Positions 13,194 through 21,212 of a stretch of DNA of 28,231 nt are shown piece by piece (position 1 is the stretch's first letter; every line of letters starts with the position of its first letter). Below the pieces are notes generated by a model. The model had not been told where the DNA came from and made no database searches. It saw only the letters and a program-made list of their open reading frames with translations. The stretch is from NCBI GenBank assembly GCA_023443315.1, contig JAEZVA010000055.1:1-28231 (forward strand). Direction: 5' to 3'. Origin of the DNA: Bacillota bacterium. Its GTDB lineage: Bacteria > Bacillota > Clostridia > Oscillospirales > Ruminococcaceae. Position numbers and translations under genes: made by a program.

Positions 13194-15452
13194 CTAATAC
13201 CTGCGCTTACTGTTTGCCACAAGTACAATTGCCCCCACAAGCACCGCGGCAAGCAACCCGATTAGAATCCATTGCTGCGTGCCGTAGCCGCTTGTTCTTG
13301 AGGAATTGGGTACGGGCGGCTGATTGCCGTTTTCGGTGTTCCTGCCACCGCCCTGCTGTACGTCGCCCTGTGCGGGATGTGCCGTGGGGGGCGTGCCGTC
13401 AGTGTCTCCTCTGCCAAACGCGCCGAACTGCATATTCCCCATGCGCCCGCCCATCTGGGTAAACAGGGTAAGCTGCTCCTCGGTAATGCCAAGGGCAAGC
13501 AGCTGTTCCTTTGCCTCGTCGGTTATTGTGCCGCCCGCCGCCTGCACAATCTCCATCGCCTTGGCAAGCGTCTCGAAATCAGGCAGGTCTGCGCCGCCGA
13601 ACATCCCGGGCATTCTACCACCCTGCGCGCCTTCGGTATCGGTATCGTCTCGGTCAAAGCCGCCCTGACGCATACCCCCGCCCATCGAGCCGAGGGTACT
13701 CAGGCTAATCCCCGCCGCATCAATCAGCGCCTCGGGGTTTTGGGTCTGACCCTCTGTCGTGCTGGGCACCGTGCCGTCAAGTTGACCCTGTATGCTCTCG
13801 GCGCGGAGGTTCCCTAGCGTCTTAAACGTCTCTACCGCTGCTTGGTACTGCTCATAGGTGCAAAAGGCGGTGGGGTCGTTTTGTACATAGGTACTGATGA
13901 TTGCATCTAGCTCGTCAATCTTCGCCTCAAACTTCCCGTCTGCAAAGTACTCGTCCATCAGTGCTTGCAGGTAGCTGTGGTACCGCGCAAGGTGTTCTTC
14001 ATTGGCAAACAGCTGGGCTATCATCGGGCGTGCGCTCAGCTCCACCCCGCTTACCGGCGTATCGATGGGAAAGTTGATGACCGTACCCGCGTCGCCGCTC
14101 TGAAAGCCGCCCCACGCAAGGTTATAATCCCACGGCAGCATGGTAAGCTGTCCGTCCCGCTCATAGAGATAGTAGTTCTGCGCCATACTCGACGAGTAGC
14201 TGTCTAAATTCACCGACACGGTGTGTGCGGCAAGGTAGCGCAGTATCGCGTCTACGTCAAGATAGGTTTCAAGGTCTTTGCCCTCACTAAGCGCCTTTAG
14301 CGCGGTTACCACCCGCTCATAGTCGCTGTCGGTGCCCTTGCCCACTACATTATTAAAGATGGCGCTGTACGCACTCACATCGTCGCCGTTATACGCAAGC
14401 GTTCCTCCCGAGCTGTTTCCTCTGCCACCCATGCCGCCGAAGTTCATGCCGCCCATACCCCCGAAGTTCATACCCCCGCCAAAGCCCGTGTTCTGGTCGC
14501 TCTCGGGGGATTGTTCGTTCTCTCCCTCGGTGCTTGGGGGCATCTGCCCGTCCCCGGGCGGGGTTTGATTCGGTGTGCCACCGTCCGGTCTTTGCGGGGT
14601 TTGTCCATTCGGCGGGGGAGTCATATCGCCGCCACCCTCCGGCGGGGCGATTGTTCCAGCACCGCCCTCAACGGGTGGTGCTGCGCTGTCCTCAGCAGGC
14701 GGCGTTACTTCGCCGTCGGCGGATGGCGCGGCTGCGCCCTCCTGCCATGATGGTCTTCCCCCCATCTGGGGGAACGCGCCCCCTTGGATGTCAGGGTTCA
14801 CGGAGAAGTTACCCCCACCGCCCATATCCATGCTCTTTACGTTGTACAGCATGCCGGAGGTGTCGCCAAACACCCGTTGCTCGTAGCTGTCGTTATACAG
14901 CTCCACGGCAAGGTACAGCCCCCAGTTTTGCCCGTTTACCGAGATGTTTGAAAAGCCAAAGCAGGGGGCGTCCACCCCCGCCTGTGCCATCAGGTCGTAC
15001 GAGACGTACTCCTTCATGTAGGTGTAGTCGCCCAGCATGTTGTTCACCACTAGGCTTTGTAGACCAAAGCAGGTCTGCCCGTCGATGTACTTGTCAAACG
15101 TAATGCGAAAGCTGTAGCGGTCGCTGTTTGAGGATGCCACCTGCGCCAGACTGGAGTTCCCCTTGGGTCGGATGCCCACGTTTGTAAACTTCGTGCCGTT
15201 TACCACCACATCCGCCATAATAAACTCTTCTGCCGACGCGTTGTCCAGCATCGTTTGCCAGTCGGTCTCGTCCGCGAGGATATCTATGGTGATGACATCC
15301 TCGCCGAACACGCGGCTTACATAGTCCGGCTGTTTTTTCAGGCTGTGCACCAGCTCCCGATTGCCCGAAAGCGCCACCAGCGCAAGGCTTACCGCCAGCG
15401 CAAAGCAAACGGCGACGGCAACCAATATGTTTATCTTTTTACTTTTTATCAT
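13194..15452 (-). CDS. CotH-family kinase-like protein with Gly/Pro-rich linker and C-terminal membrane anchor
   Basis: A 752-residue surface protein: N-terminal signal/anchor (8-28), CotH domain in two parts (about 50-210 and 350-510), and a C-terminal helix (727-748) before SKRRY. CotH proteins are atypical secreted protein kinases, best known from spore coats. Candidate active-site residues are K97 (GIRPKGNSS), E184 (YLAVEL) and D442 (MLPWDYNLAWG). Residues 211-350 form a Pro/Gly/Glu-rich linker with GGMNFGGMGG repeats inserted inside the CotH domain, and 590-725 are again Gly-rich. It is the last gene of the VTC-DUF4956-CotH unit, 41 bp after DUF4956. The link to sporulation is unproven; membrane anchoring suggests a vegetative envelope role. 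Confidence 0.88.
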   Translation of the reverse strand: MIKSKKINILVAVAVCFALAVSLALVALSGNRELVHSLKKQPDYVSRVFGEDVITIDILADETDWQTMLDNASAEEFIMADVVVNGTKFTNVGIRPKGNSSLAQVASSNSDRYSFRITFDKYIDGQTCFGLQSLVVNNMLGDYTYMKEYVSYDLMAQAGVDAPCFGFSNISVNGQNWGLYLAVELYNDSYEQRVFGDTSGMLYNVKSMDMGGGGNFSVNPDIQGGAFPQMGGRPSWQEGAAAPSADGEVTPPAEDSAAPPVEGGAGTIAPPEGGGDMTPPPNGQTPQRPDGGTPNQTPPGDGQMPPSTEGENEQSPESDQNTGFGGGMNFGGMGGMNFGGMGGRGNSSGGTLAYNGDDVSAYSAIFNNVVGKGTDSDYERVVTALKALSEGKDLETYLDVDAILRYLAAHTVSVNLDSYSSSMAQNYYLYERDGQLTMLPWDYNLAWGGFQSGDAGTVINFPIDTPVSGVELSARPMIAQLFANEEHLARYHSYLQALMDEYFADGKFEAKIDELDAIISTYVQNDPTAFCTYEQYQAAVETFKTLGNLRAESIQGQLDGTVPSTTEGQTQNPEALIDAAGISLSTLGSMGGGMRQGGFDRDDTDTEGAQGGRMPGMFGGADLPDFETLAKAMEIVQAAGGTITDEAKEQLLALGITEEQLTLFTQMGGRMGNMQFGAFGRGDTDGTPPTAHPAQGDVQQGGGRNTENGNQPPVPNSSRTSGYGTQQWILIGLLAAVLVGAIVLVANSKRRY

Positions 15453-15493
15453 ACGCGTGTCCTCAACTTTGCTTTTTTCGGGGCACGTCCCGG

Positions 15494-16165
15494 TTATGCG
15501 GTATATTCGCCATTGTAGCTTACTAGCACCGCGTTGTTCACGCCCTTTACCGCCATCAGCTCGTTAACCACCTGCGCGCTCATCTCCTTTAAGCGCACCT
15601 CCACCGTAAGCTCAATGCCGCTGTGCGAGACGGTCTTCGCCTTGACCAGATGCTTTTTGGTCTTGTCCTTAATCATCACAAGGGCGTCCTGCTCCGCCTT
15701 GTCGTCACTGAGGCTTAGCACAATGATATAGGGGGTGTCGCTACTCTTTTTGTTTACGAAAATCAGCAGCACCAAACCGATGAAGACCGAGCCGATGACA
15801 GCAAGCGGAATTAGCCCCGCACCGATGACAATGCCTGCCGAAATAGCCCAGAACAAAAACGCGATATCCAGCGGCTCCTTTACCGCGGTACGAAACCGTA
15901 CAATAGACAACGCGCCCACCATGCCCAGCGACAGGATGATGTTGGAGGTTACCGCTAAAATAATCAGCGTGGTAATTAGGGTCATCGCCATTATCGACAC
16001 ACCGAAGCTCGCCGAATACATCACGCCCGCAAATGTCTTTTTGTACACAAAAAAGATAAACAGACCCACCGCGAACGAAAGTGCCATTGCAAGCCCGACA
16101 TCCAAAAACGAAAACTCCGCCGCCTTCTCTAAAAAGCTGCTCTTAAAAATATCATTAAACGTCAT
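15494..16165 (-). CDS. DUF4956 membrane protein
   Basis: A 223-residue protein with four membrane helices in the first 135 residues and a soluble C-terminal domain (about 140-223). The hallmark block MVGALSIVRFRTAVKEPLDIAFLFWAISAG (shown in parts: GALSIVRFRTAVKEP, then FLFWAISAG) identifies DUF4956. The C-terminal domain (TPYIIVLSLSDD...VRLKEMSAQVVNELM) has an ACT/ferredoxin-like alternation. Its function is unknown; it is frequently encoded between a VTC-type polymerase domain and CotH, as here. AAAGGAA precedes the ATG, and the gap to the VTC gene is 73 bp. An inferred role is membrane channel or scaffold for the VTC product. Confidence 0.85.
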   Translation of the reverse strand: MTFNDIFKSSFLEKAAEFSFLDVGLAMALSFAVGLFIFFVYKKTFAGVMYSASFGVSIMAMTLITTLIILAVTSNIILSLGMVGALSIVRFRTAVKEPLDIAFLFWAISAGIVIGAGLIPLAVIGSVFIGLVLLIFVNKKSSDTPYIIVLSLSDDKAEQDALVMIKDKTKKHLVKAKTVSHSGIELTVEVRLKEMSAQVVNELMAVKGVNNAVLVSYNGEYTA

Positions 16166-16238
16166 AATTAAGCCATTCCTTTCTTATATCCTGCGCCGCA
16201 AAGGCGCAAAACGCCATGAAAATAGTAGTAATAAAGAC

Positions 16239-16913
16239 CTACCCAATCCGCGCCGCCGCGTACTTAGAAAACGCCGCCGCCTGACGGCTGGATAACGTCA
16301 CAATGCCCCGGATAATCTCGGGCAAAAATGCGTCGTACTTTACCTCTAAGATCATCACGCCCGGTATTGGTACCGTAATGGGGTGAGGGCTAAGAAACTG
16401 CGTCACATCCGTGCCCCTGCGAAGGTCGCTGTCGATGGTAACGCGCACGTTGCCCGCTTCATACACATACGCCTCGCGCTTGTAGTCCACCAGATTTTTG
16501 GGGCGCAGCAGCTCGCACCGCATCTTTGCGTACAGCTCCATGCACAGCGGGTCGGCGTTTTGTTTTAATATGTCTAGCTCTCCCCGCAGCAGCGCCGCGC
16601 ACTGCGTAGCGGTAAGGCTAGTCGATTGCTTATAGCACAGCCCCGCGTGCTTGCTCTTTTTCTCCAGCCGGATAAACGAGGTGTCGCCGTTGTAATACCG
16701 CAGGCGGAATTTTTCCCTGTCGTTTACACCGTCAAGCTTTTCGCGCAGCGCCTTGTCGCTGTAGTTGTCAAAGTACAGGCTCATCACGCGGTAGCTGCCC
16801 CCGTTTACCGCGTTTTCATCTGGCCTTGCCACCTGTTGCAGACGGGCGCGCAGCTGCAGGTAATCTGCGTAGTTGATGCGGTGCTTTTTTTCGTGCCGTC
16901 CAGTACCGTTCAT
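16239..16913 (-). CDS. VTC-domain protein, predicted polyphosphate polymerase
   Basis: A 224-residue cytosolic protein with the triphosphate-tunnel VTC fold: KHRINYADY at 10-18, YRVMSLYFDN at 41-50, basic tunnel strands REKFRLRYYNG (66-76) and FIRLEKKSK (80-88), and a closing ILEVKYDAFLP. In yeast Vtc4 this domain makes polyphosphate from ATP. Unlike Vtc4 there is no SPX or membrane part; the downstream DUF4956 protein may supply the membrane part. GGAAGGGGG precedes the ATG, which also overlaps the TGA of a 22-codon upstream ORF. Polyphosphate synthesis by bacterial members is plausible from conserved residues but not shown by sequence. Confidence 0.88.
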   Translation of the reverse strand: MNGTGRHEKKHRINYADYLQLRARLQQVARPDENAVNGGSYRVMSLYFDNYSDKALREKLDGVNDREKFRLRYYNGDTSFIRLEKKSKHAGLCYKQSTSLTATQCAALLRGELDILKQNADPLCMELYAKMRCELLRPKNLVDYKREAYVYEAGNVRVTIDSDLRRGTDVTQFLSPHPITVPIPGVMILEVKYDAFLPEIIRGIVTLSSRQAAAFSKYAAARIG

Positions 16914-16978
16914 CTATAAAACCCCCTTCCGCTTTTGGTGAACAAACAACACGCCATACGGTTTCTTTTGTTCTTCAC
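16910..16978 (-). CDS. Possible 22-codon leader peptide overlapping the VTC start
   Basis: A GTG-started ORF (MKNKRNRMACC...GRGFYR, seven Arg/Lys, two Cys) with AAAGGAG eight bases upstream. Its TGA overlaps the VTC ATG as ATGA, so translation could be coupled. It may be chance. The rest of the 16914-17202 gap shows no clear promoter. Confidence 0.35.
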   Translation of the reverse strand: MKNKRNRMACCLFTKSGRGFYR

Positions 16979-17202
16979 ACCATTTGCTCCTTTGCGCCAT
17001 TTTGTCTTGTTGCCATCATACCCGTTCAAAGTGAGCATTCGATATAAGCAATGTAAATAGAATATAAATAAACGCCAAATAAATTTCAGGAAACAGTTTT
17101 GATTTTGTCGATTGAGGATGCCCTTACGCAAAAATGCGCGCTCAAGCCATGCCGAGCGGGCATGCGTAACCGTTTAAGCCTTTTGTCCTCTGCAGTCTAC
17201 TT

Positions 17203-17970
17203 CTACTCGTCCAGATAATAGCGCACCTTACCCTTGGTGTTCTTTTTATACTCGATTGTCTCGGTGGGGCAGGCGCAGATGCACGCCATGCAGTGGGTGC
17301 AATCGCTCCCCCACACCGGCTTGCCCTCCCGCAGCGTGATGTTGTTTAGCGGGCACAGTGCCTCGCATTTTGCGCAGGAAATGCAGGCGTCGGTGACCAT
17401 AAAGCCCTTCGCGCTTACCACAAACGGGTAGAACACGCGGTTTGTTATAGCACTTTTAAATCGGTCATTCGCAGTAATTCTGCTATGCGGCAAGGGTTTT
17501 TGCTCCTTAATCGTGTGTGCGAGCGCGGTTAGCACCGGGTTTGCCCGGGCAATGATCGCATCCGCCTCCTCCTTATCGGGCGCGTGGTAGATGGCGATGT
17601 AGTTTTCGGGCATCACCACCGCAGCAAGCCCCATGAACACAAGCCCCTTTTTGTCGCATAGGCGTTTTGCGTATCGTGCTGCGTCCCCGACGCTATCGCC
17701 GCAGGTTAAAACAAAGTACGCCTTGTTGCAACCCGAAAACGCGGTGGCTTTTATTAGGCTCTCCACCACGCGGGGGATGCGCCACGCATATACGGGGCAT
17801 ACAAACACAAGCGGTGTATCCGAGCAAACGGGCGCCGTGTCGCCGCTACACATGCGTAAGCGCAAGTTGCGCATACGGTCGTTGAGCGACAGGACGGTGT
17901 CCCCCGTCACCGACGCAATGAGCCGCGCCGCATACCGGCTGTTGCCGGTGCCGCTGAAGTAAAGTATCAT
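17203..17970 (-). CDS. EFR1-family flavodoxin/ferredoxin fusion protein
   Basis: A 255-residue redox protein. The N-terminal flavodoxin-like domain opens with MILYFSGTGNSRYAA, the FMN-phosphate loop (GTGNS, 7-11), and continues with PLVFVCPVYAWRIPRVVE and YFVLTCGDSVGDAA. The C-terminus holds two 4Fe-4S clusters: CISCAKCEALCPL and CTHCMACICACPT. Such proteins move electrons in anaerobes, though the partners are unknown. AAAGGAG lies before the ATG. It stands alone, separated from the VTC gene by about 290 bp and from the SDR gene by a repeat-rich gap. Confidence 0.9.
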   Translation of the reverse strand: MILYFSGTGNSRYAARLIASVTGDTVLSLNDRMRNLRLRMCSGDTAPVCSDTPLVFVCPVYAWRIPRVVESLIKATAFSGCNKAYFVLTCGDSVGDAARYAKRLCDKKGLVFMGLAAVVMPENYIAIYHAPDKEEADAIIARANPVLTALAHTIKEQKPLPHSRITANDRFKSAITNRVFYPFVVSAKGFMVTDACISCAKCEALCPLNNITLREGKPVWGSDCTHCMACICACPTETIEYKKNTKGKVRYYLDE

Positions 17971-18109
17971 TTTGGGTGCTCCTTTCTGTTTTGGGCGGGG
18001 ATATCAGGGCGATTGCAATGCTAATATTTCTATGCTCCCGTAGGAAATGGTCTTGACCGCCCCGCCCCCTACTGGGGGTGTTAATTGTACCGCCTGTTTG
18101 AGACTGGTC

Positions 18110-18202
18110 GGGGACGGAGCGCCTAGTAAGGCGCGAAAAGCCCTCAGGTTTTCCATAATGCCAACCAACGGTTGGCTATGCGACAAGGGCGTCGATCCCT
18201 AC
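18110..18202. repeat. Nested repeat: family-2 unit inside a family-1 palindrome
   Basis: The ends GGGGACGGAGC and GGGCGTCGATCCCTAC match the intact palindrome at 9361-9392, but the middle is interrupted by about 60 bp. That insert contains AGGTTTTCC and the stem CCAACC-AAC-GGTTGG, the family-2 signature. The surrounding gap 17971-18401 holds only repeats. Confidence 0.7.
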
Positions 18203-18280
18203 GGCGCAGGTTTGATACTACGCGAAAACGTTAGGTTTTTAAACGGAATTCAACAGCATATTGTTTGCCCGTCGATGACG

Positions 18281-18312
18281 GTTAACCACGGGCGAATACT
18301 ATTCGCCCCTAC
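18281..18312. repeat. Family-1 palindrome GGGCGAATA-C-TATTCGCCC
   Basis: Perfect 9-bp arms (18290-18308) followed by CTAC and preceded by GGTTAACCAC. About 30 bp are identical to the copy at 20532-20563. Confidence 0.85.
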
Positions 18313-18349
18313 GTGTGGTTATGCGCCGAAAACCACAGACTGTCAATAC

Positions 18350-18390
18350 GGAAAACCCGTAGGTTTTCCCAATGCCAAGCTTTAGCTTGG
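18350..18390. repeat. Family-2 repeat unit
   Basis: Two adjacent hairpins: GGAAAACC-CGTA-GGTTTTCC (18350-18369) and CCAAGC-TTTA-GCTTGG (18375-18390). It lies directly downstream of the SDR gene and may also help end its transcript. Confidence 0.8.
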
Positions 18391-18401
18391 TGATAATTCT
18401 A

Positions 18402-19595
18402 CTACAAACTATTTATTATTCTTTGTAAATTATCAATCCAACTATTTAATAGTTTTGTATCGCTTTCTAACTGATCTGCATTTTTTTCGTAGCCTTGTAG
18501 CAGCTTCATTTGATGCTCATAAAAACACCGCCACTTTATAAACAGTTCTTTGCTATCCAAAAAGCTGCCCCACTCATTCTTATGAATCTGACCTTGTAGG
18601 ACTTCAATTTGTATTTTGAAACTCTCGGCGGGCATCCCCATCTGTTTTTTAAAATCGGAAAGTATAAACTGTTTTTGGAACAGGTTTTTCTTCTGCCAAT
18701 TTTGATATTGGTCTAAAAACACCTCTGCGATGCGCTGAAACAGCAACTGTAGACTGTTCAAATCAACCTGTGTTTGCGTACGGTTCGTTTTTTCCTTGCC
18801 ACCGCCAATTAAACCATTTTCCATCAACACTTGATAGGACATAATCTCTTTTCCGTTATACCGTTTTGCATTTACAACCGAAACGGCATACCCCACCCCT
18901 GCAATCTCAGCATCGGTAATCAGTTCTTCAAGTGAGTTATAAAACTCTTCTGTAGCAATCCCCAATGAAGCTGCCACAATCTCAACTGCTTTGACAGCGG
19001 TATCTGTTTTAACAAACCCGGGGGCTATTGAGTATGCGATAATGCCCGTTCCGTCGATTTCTTCACACAAGGTATTGCACAACTCCACCTGCGCGGTTTT
19101 AAATATTTCATACGCCGACATATACGGAGTTGGCGCCGCAGAGGGTACAAAGACAACAACCCCACCTGTACCCCTCCTAGTTGAAATAAACTTTTGGGTT
19201 AACAGAACCGGTGCTCTCAAGTTCACAGCGTAGCTTAAATCCCAATCGGATATTAAAACCGAGTGAATCGCCCCCATCGGAACAACAGCGGCATTGTTTA
19301 TTAAAACATCCAGCTGCGTGTATTTGCTCGTAATATACTCGAATAAACTATCAATCTGCTTTTCGTCTGTAATATCAATCTGATAAAACTCCGCAGAGCC
19401 ATTCAGGTTTGCCTCATTAATCAGTTTTTGTGCTTGCTTTCCTCTGTCTGCATTTATTTCCGCAATGATTACCCGAGCGCCCATGTAGGCAAAAGCCCGT
19501 GAAGCCTCAATCCCGATTCCTCCGCCACCACCTGTAATCAATACGGTTTTATTTAAAAGTGCGTTCTTGTCGTACTTGTTTGTCTCTAAAATCAT
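18402..19595 (-). CDS. SDR-family NAD(P) oxidoreductase fused to a helical C-terminal domain
   Basis: A 397-residue protein. Residues 15-255 are a classical short-chain dehydrogenase: TGGGGGIG (21-28), LINNAAV (98-104), N125, S152, Y162-x3-K166 and the APGFVKTDT loop, so all four catalytic residues are present. E46 after the second strand favours NAD, though weakly. Residues 265-397 are an unusual, strongly helical extension (coiled-coil-like, rich in Gln, Lys, Trp) of a kind I do not recognise. The ATG overlaps the TetR stop (ATGA) with GGGAGG upstream, so the regulator and enzyme are co-translated and the TetR protein probably controls this gene. It is AT-richer than the flanking genes, consistent with transfer. 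Substrate unknown. Confidence 0.85.
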   Translation of the reverse strand: MILETNKYDKNALLNKTVLITGGGGGIGIEASRAFAYMGARVIIAEINADRGKQAQKLINEANLNGSAEFYQIDITDEKQIDSLFEYITSKYTQLDVLINNAAVVPMGAIHSVLISDWDLSYAVNLRAPVLLTQKFISTRRGTGGVVVFVPSAAPTPYMSAYEIFKTAQVELCNTLCEEIDGTGIIAYSIAPGFVKTDTAVKAVEIVAASLGIATEEFYNSLEELITDAEIAGVGYAVSVVNAKRYNGKEIMSYQVLMENGLIGGGKEKTNRTQTQVDLNSLQLLFQRIAEVFLDQYQNWQKKNLFQKQFILSDFKKQMGMPAESFKIQIEVLQGQIHKNEWGSFLDSKELFIKWRCFYEHQMKLLQGYEKNADQLESDTKLLNSWIDNLQRIINSL

Positions 19596-20209
19596 ATAGC
19601 TTCCTCCCGGAAAGGTGTACTATTGTCATAGTCATTGCTTGCTCTTAATATATCAACAAACCAGTTGGTTTCCGGGTGGGGTGTATCGGGATTAACGGCA
19701 AGCATTTCCACATATGCCTCTATGGAAAGCCAAAACGTCATTGCCAGTGCCGTAGGATTTCCTTTGCGAATAATTCCTTGATGTTGTCCTTCTTCAATAG
19801 CAGTAATCGATTTATCTATAATTTCGTTTTGCTTTAGTTTTTCTTTTATGTGGATGGGTAAATTCTGATTGCGTTGTGCATGCTTCACCAACACAAAATA
19901 CTTCGCATAATCGTGGTCTGCTTTTACTACATCAAAGATATGGCCTGCTGATTTGATAAAGTAATCCAAAGGATCGGTATGTTGAGGGAAGTATTGTCCT
20001 GTACGTCCTGCTAACGCAATGTGAATCAGTTCTTCATGTAAAAGTTCGACGGATTCAAAATAATGATATAGCAACCCAAGGCTCATTCCCGCTTCCTCTG
20101 CAATATCGTTTATTTTAGTTGCTTCATAACCTTTGCAGGCAAAAAGCTTCAGACCCGCTCGCAGAATATCTTGTCGCCGTTTTTCTTTTTGTTCCTCTCT
20201 TTTTGTCAT
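19592..20209 (-). CDS. TetR/AcrR-family transcriptional regulator
   Basis: A 205-residue DNA-binding protein. A highly charged N-terminus leads into the TetR helix-turn-helix, ILRAGLKLFACKGYEATKI with AEEAGMSLGLLYHYFES (recognition helix about 43-52). The remaining residues form the variable ligand/dimer domain. It is the first gene of a two-gene unit with the SDR enzyme. Its promoter spacer contains a TTGTA/TACAA dyad (20269-20280), a possible autoregulatory site. The inducer is likely a substrate or product of the SDR, which is inference from gene order. Confidence 0.92.
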   Translation of the reverse strand: MTKREEQKEKRRQDILRAGLKLFACKGYEATKINDIAEEAGMSLGLLYHYFESVELLHEELIHIALAGRTGQYFPQHTDPLDYFIKSAGHIFDVVKADHDYAKYFVLVKHAQRNQNLPIHIKEKLKQNEIIDKSITAIEEGQHQGIIRKGNPTALAMTFWLSIEAYVEMLAVNPDTPHPETNWFVDILRASNDYDNSTPFREEAI

Positions 20210-20256
20210 TACACGCCTCTTTTATTAAAGTTATTTTCATTGAAATTATTTTTAAT

Positions 20257-20285
20257 ATTTTATCAGGTTTGTAACTACAAGTCAA
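20257..20285 (-). promoter_or_regulatory. Promoter and possible operator of the TetR-SDR operon
   Basis: TTGACT (20280-20285), a 17-base spacer and TAAAAT (20257-20262) on the minus strand. A TTGTA-AC-TACAA dyad (20269-20280) fills part of the spacer, where a bound repressor would block polymerase. Confidence 0.75.
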
Positions 20286-20316
20286 TGTGACAACCGAGAT
20301 ATGGACGCAAAATAAT

Positions 20317-20359
20317 AAGGTTCCCAGCAAACGGTTGTTACCGAAAGCATGGGAACCTT
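20317..20359. terminator. Terminator-like hairpin upstream of the TetR gene
   Basis: AAGGTTCCCA (20317-20326) pairs with TGGGAACCTT (20350-20359), with an inner CGGT/ACCG. On the minus strand it is followed by ATTATTTTG, so it could end the yfbR-kinase transcript before the TetR promoter. Confidence 0.6.
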
Positions 20360-20438
20360 TAACTTAGCCATCGTTTGTCTGGTTTCAATTCACTTGCGTA
20401 GTATCAATCCCGCCGTTTACACGTGTCGTATCAGAGCA

Positions 20439-20458
20439 TACAGGTACCCCTTTGCCCG
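20439..20458 (-). pseudogene. 20-bp exact copy of part of the adjacent kinase gene (possible remnant)
   Basis: These 20 bases equal 21015-21034 inside the P-loop kinase gene, in the same orientation and about 580 bp away. The flanks no longer match, so at most a tiny relic of a duplication remains. Chance is unlikely for 20 bp but a repeat-mediated copy cannot be excluded. Confidence 0.35.
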
Positions 20459-20531
20459 TTTAACAACTCAATGAATTTTGGCGATGCGTAGGGGGCTGCG
20501 TCTCCGATGTCCCGTTTTCCCGTCCATGGCG

Positions 20532-20626
20532 GTTAACCACGGGCGAATACTATTCGCCCCTACGGTTGACACAATTATTTACGAAAACCAAAGGTTTTCC
20601 TAACGCTAACCGTGGGTTGGCGATGC
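20532..20626. repeat. Family-1 palindrome followed by a family-2 unit
   Basis: GGGCGAATA-C-TATTCGCCC (20541-20559) plus CTAC, then GAAAACC-AAA-GGTTTTC (20583-20599) and GCTAACC-GTG-GGTTGGC. The 20210-20719 gap contains no gene, only the promoter, the hairpin and these repeats. Confidence 0.8.
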
Positions 20627-20719
20627 GAAGGTTGGCGATGTGATGCTGTAAAGAACGCTCTCCGACCGCGCCTTCCCCCATGGAATAATCCAAACAAACA
20701 CACAACCCCCGCCCCAGTA

Positions 20720-21196
20720 TCACCCAACCGTGAAATCCACCTCCGCAGATGTCGGCTCCTCAAAGCGCGTCAGGCATTTGTGTAACAGTCCTTCATCGAT
20801 GGGGTAGGCGGATACCATACCGTTGCGGCAGGCTTCGTTACGCGCCGCAATGTTCTGCTCCCACCGCTGTGCGCTCACCTTGATATAATGCAGCTCGGTG
20901 TGTATGCCGTGCTCGGCAAACATCGCTTTTACCTCATCCCGCTCCCGCCGCGACCAGAAGCCGAAGTCCAGTATCACCGTTACACCCATTTGCACAAGCT
21001 GCCGCGCCACGGTATACAGGTACCCCTTTGCCCGCGTAAGGGCGGTTTCGTAGTCCTCCCCCATCGGCTCGGTAAACAGGGCAAGCATCAGCTCGTCGCA
21101 CGATAGGCACACCGCTCCGATTTGGTGCCTGAGCACCTGCGCATAGGTGGTTTTGCCACTGCAAACCATTCCGCACAGCATAATGACCTTTGCCAC
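20720..21196 (-). CDS. Small P-loop kinase / AAA_33-like ATPase
   Basis: A 158-residue single-domain P-loop protein. Walker A is GMVCSGKTT (9-17). CLSCDELML follows, and VTVILDFGFWSRRERDEV has the Walker-B-like strand plus arginines of the lid seen in zeta-toxin, chloramphenicol-phosphotransferase and AAA_33 kinases. These transfer phosphate to small molecules, nucleosides or RNA ends; the substrate here is not readable. It lies 16 bp after the YfbR-like gene and is surely co-transcribed, hinting at nucleotide salvage. No antitoxin-like partner is adjacent, so a toxin role is unlikely. Confidence 0.82.
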   Translation of the reverse strand: MAKVIMLCGMVCSGKTTYAQVLRHQIGAVCLSCDELMLALFTEPMGEDYETALTRAKGYLYTVARQLVQMGVTVILDFGFWSRRERDEVKAMFAEHGIHTELHYIKVSAQRWEQNIAARNEACRNGMVSAYPIDEGLLHKCLTRFEEPTSAEVDFTVG

Positions 21197-21212
21197 AGCC
21201 CTCTCTCCTCTT

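Noticed and set aside
12958..13197. 79-codon plus-strand ORF after the ABC operon
   Set aside because: It begins inside the 95-bp hairpin element, lacks a ribosome site and has an unstructured Cys/Phe/Arg-rich composition.
20720..21196. P-loop kinase as a zeta-type toxin
   Set aside because: No epsilon-like antitoxin is adjacent; the gene is operonic with a nucleotide phosphatase.
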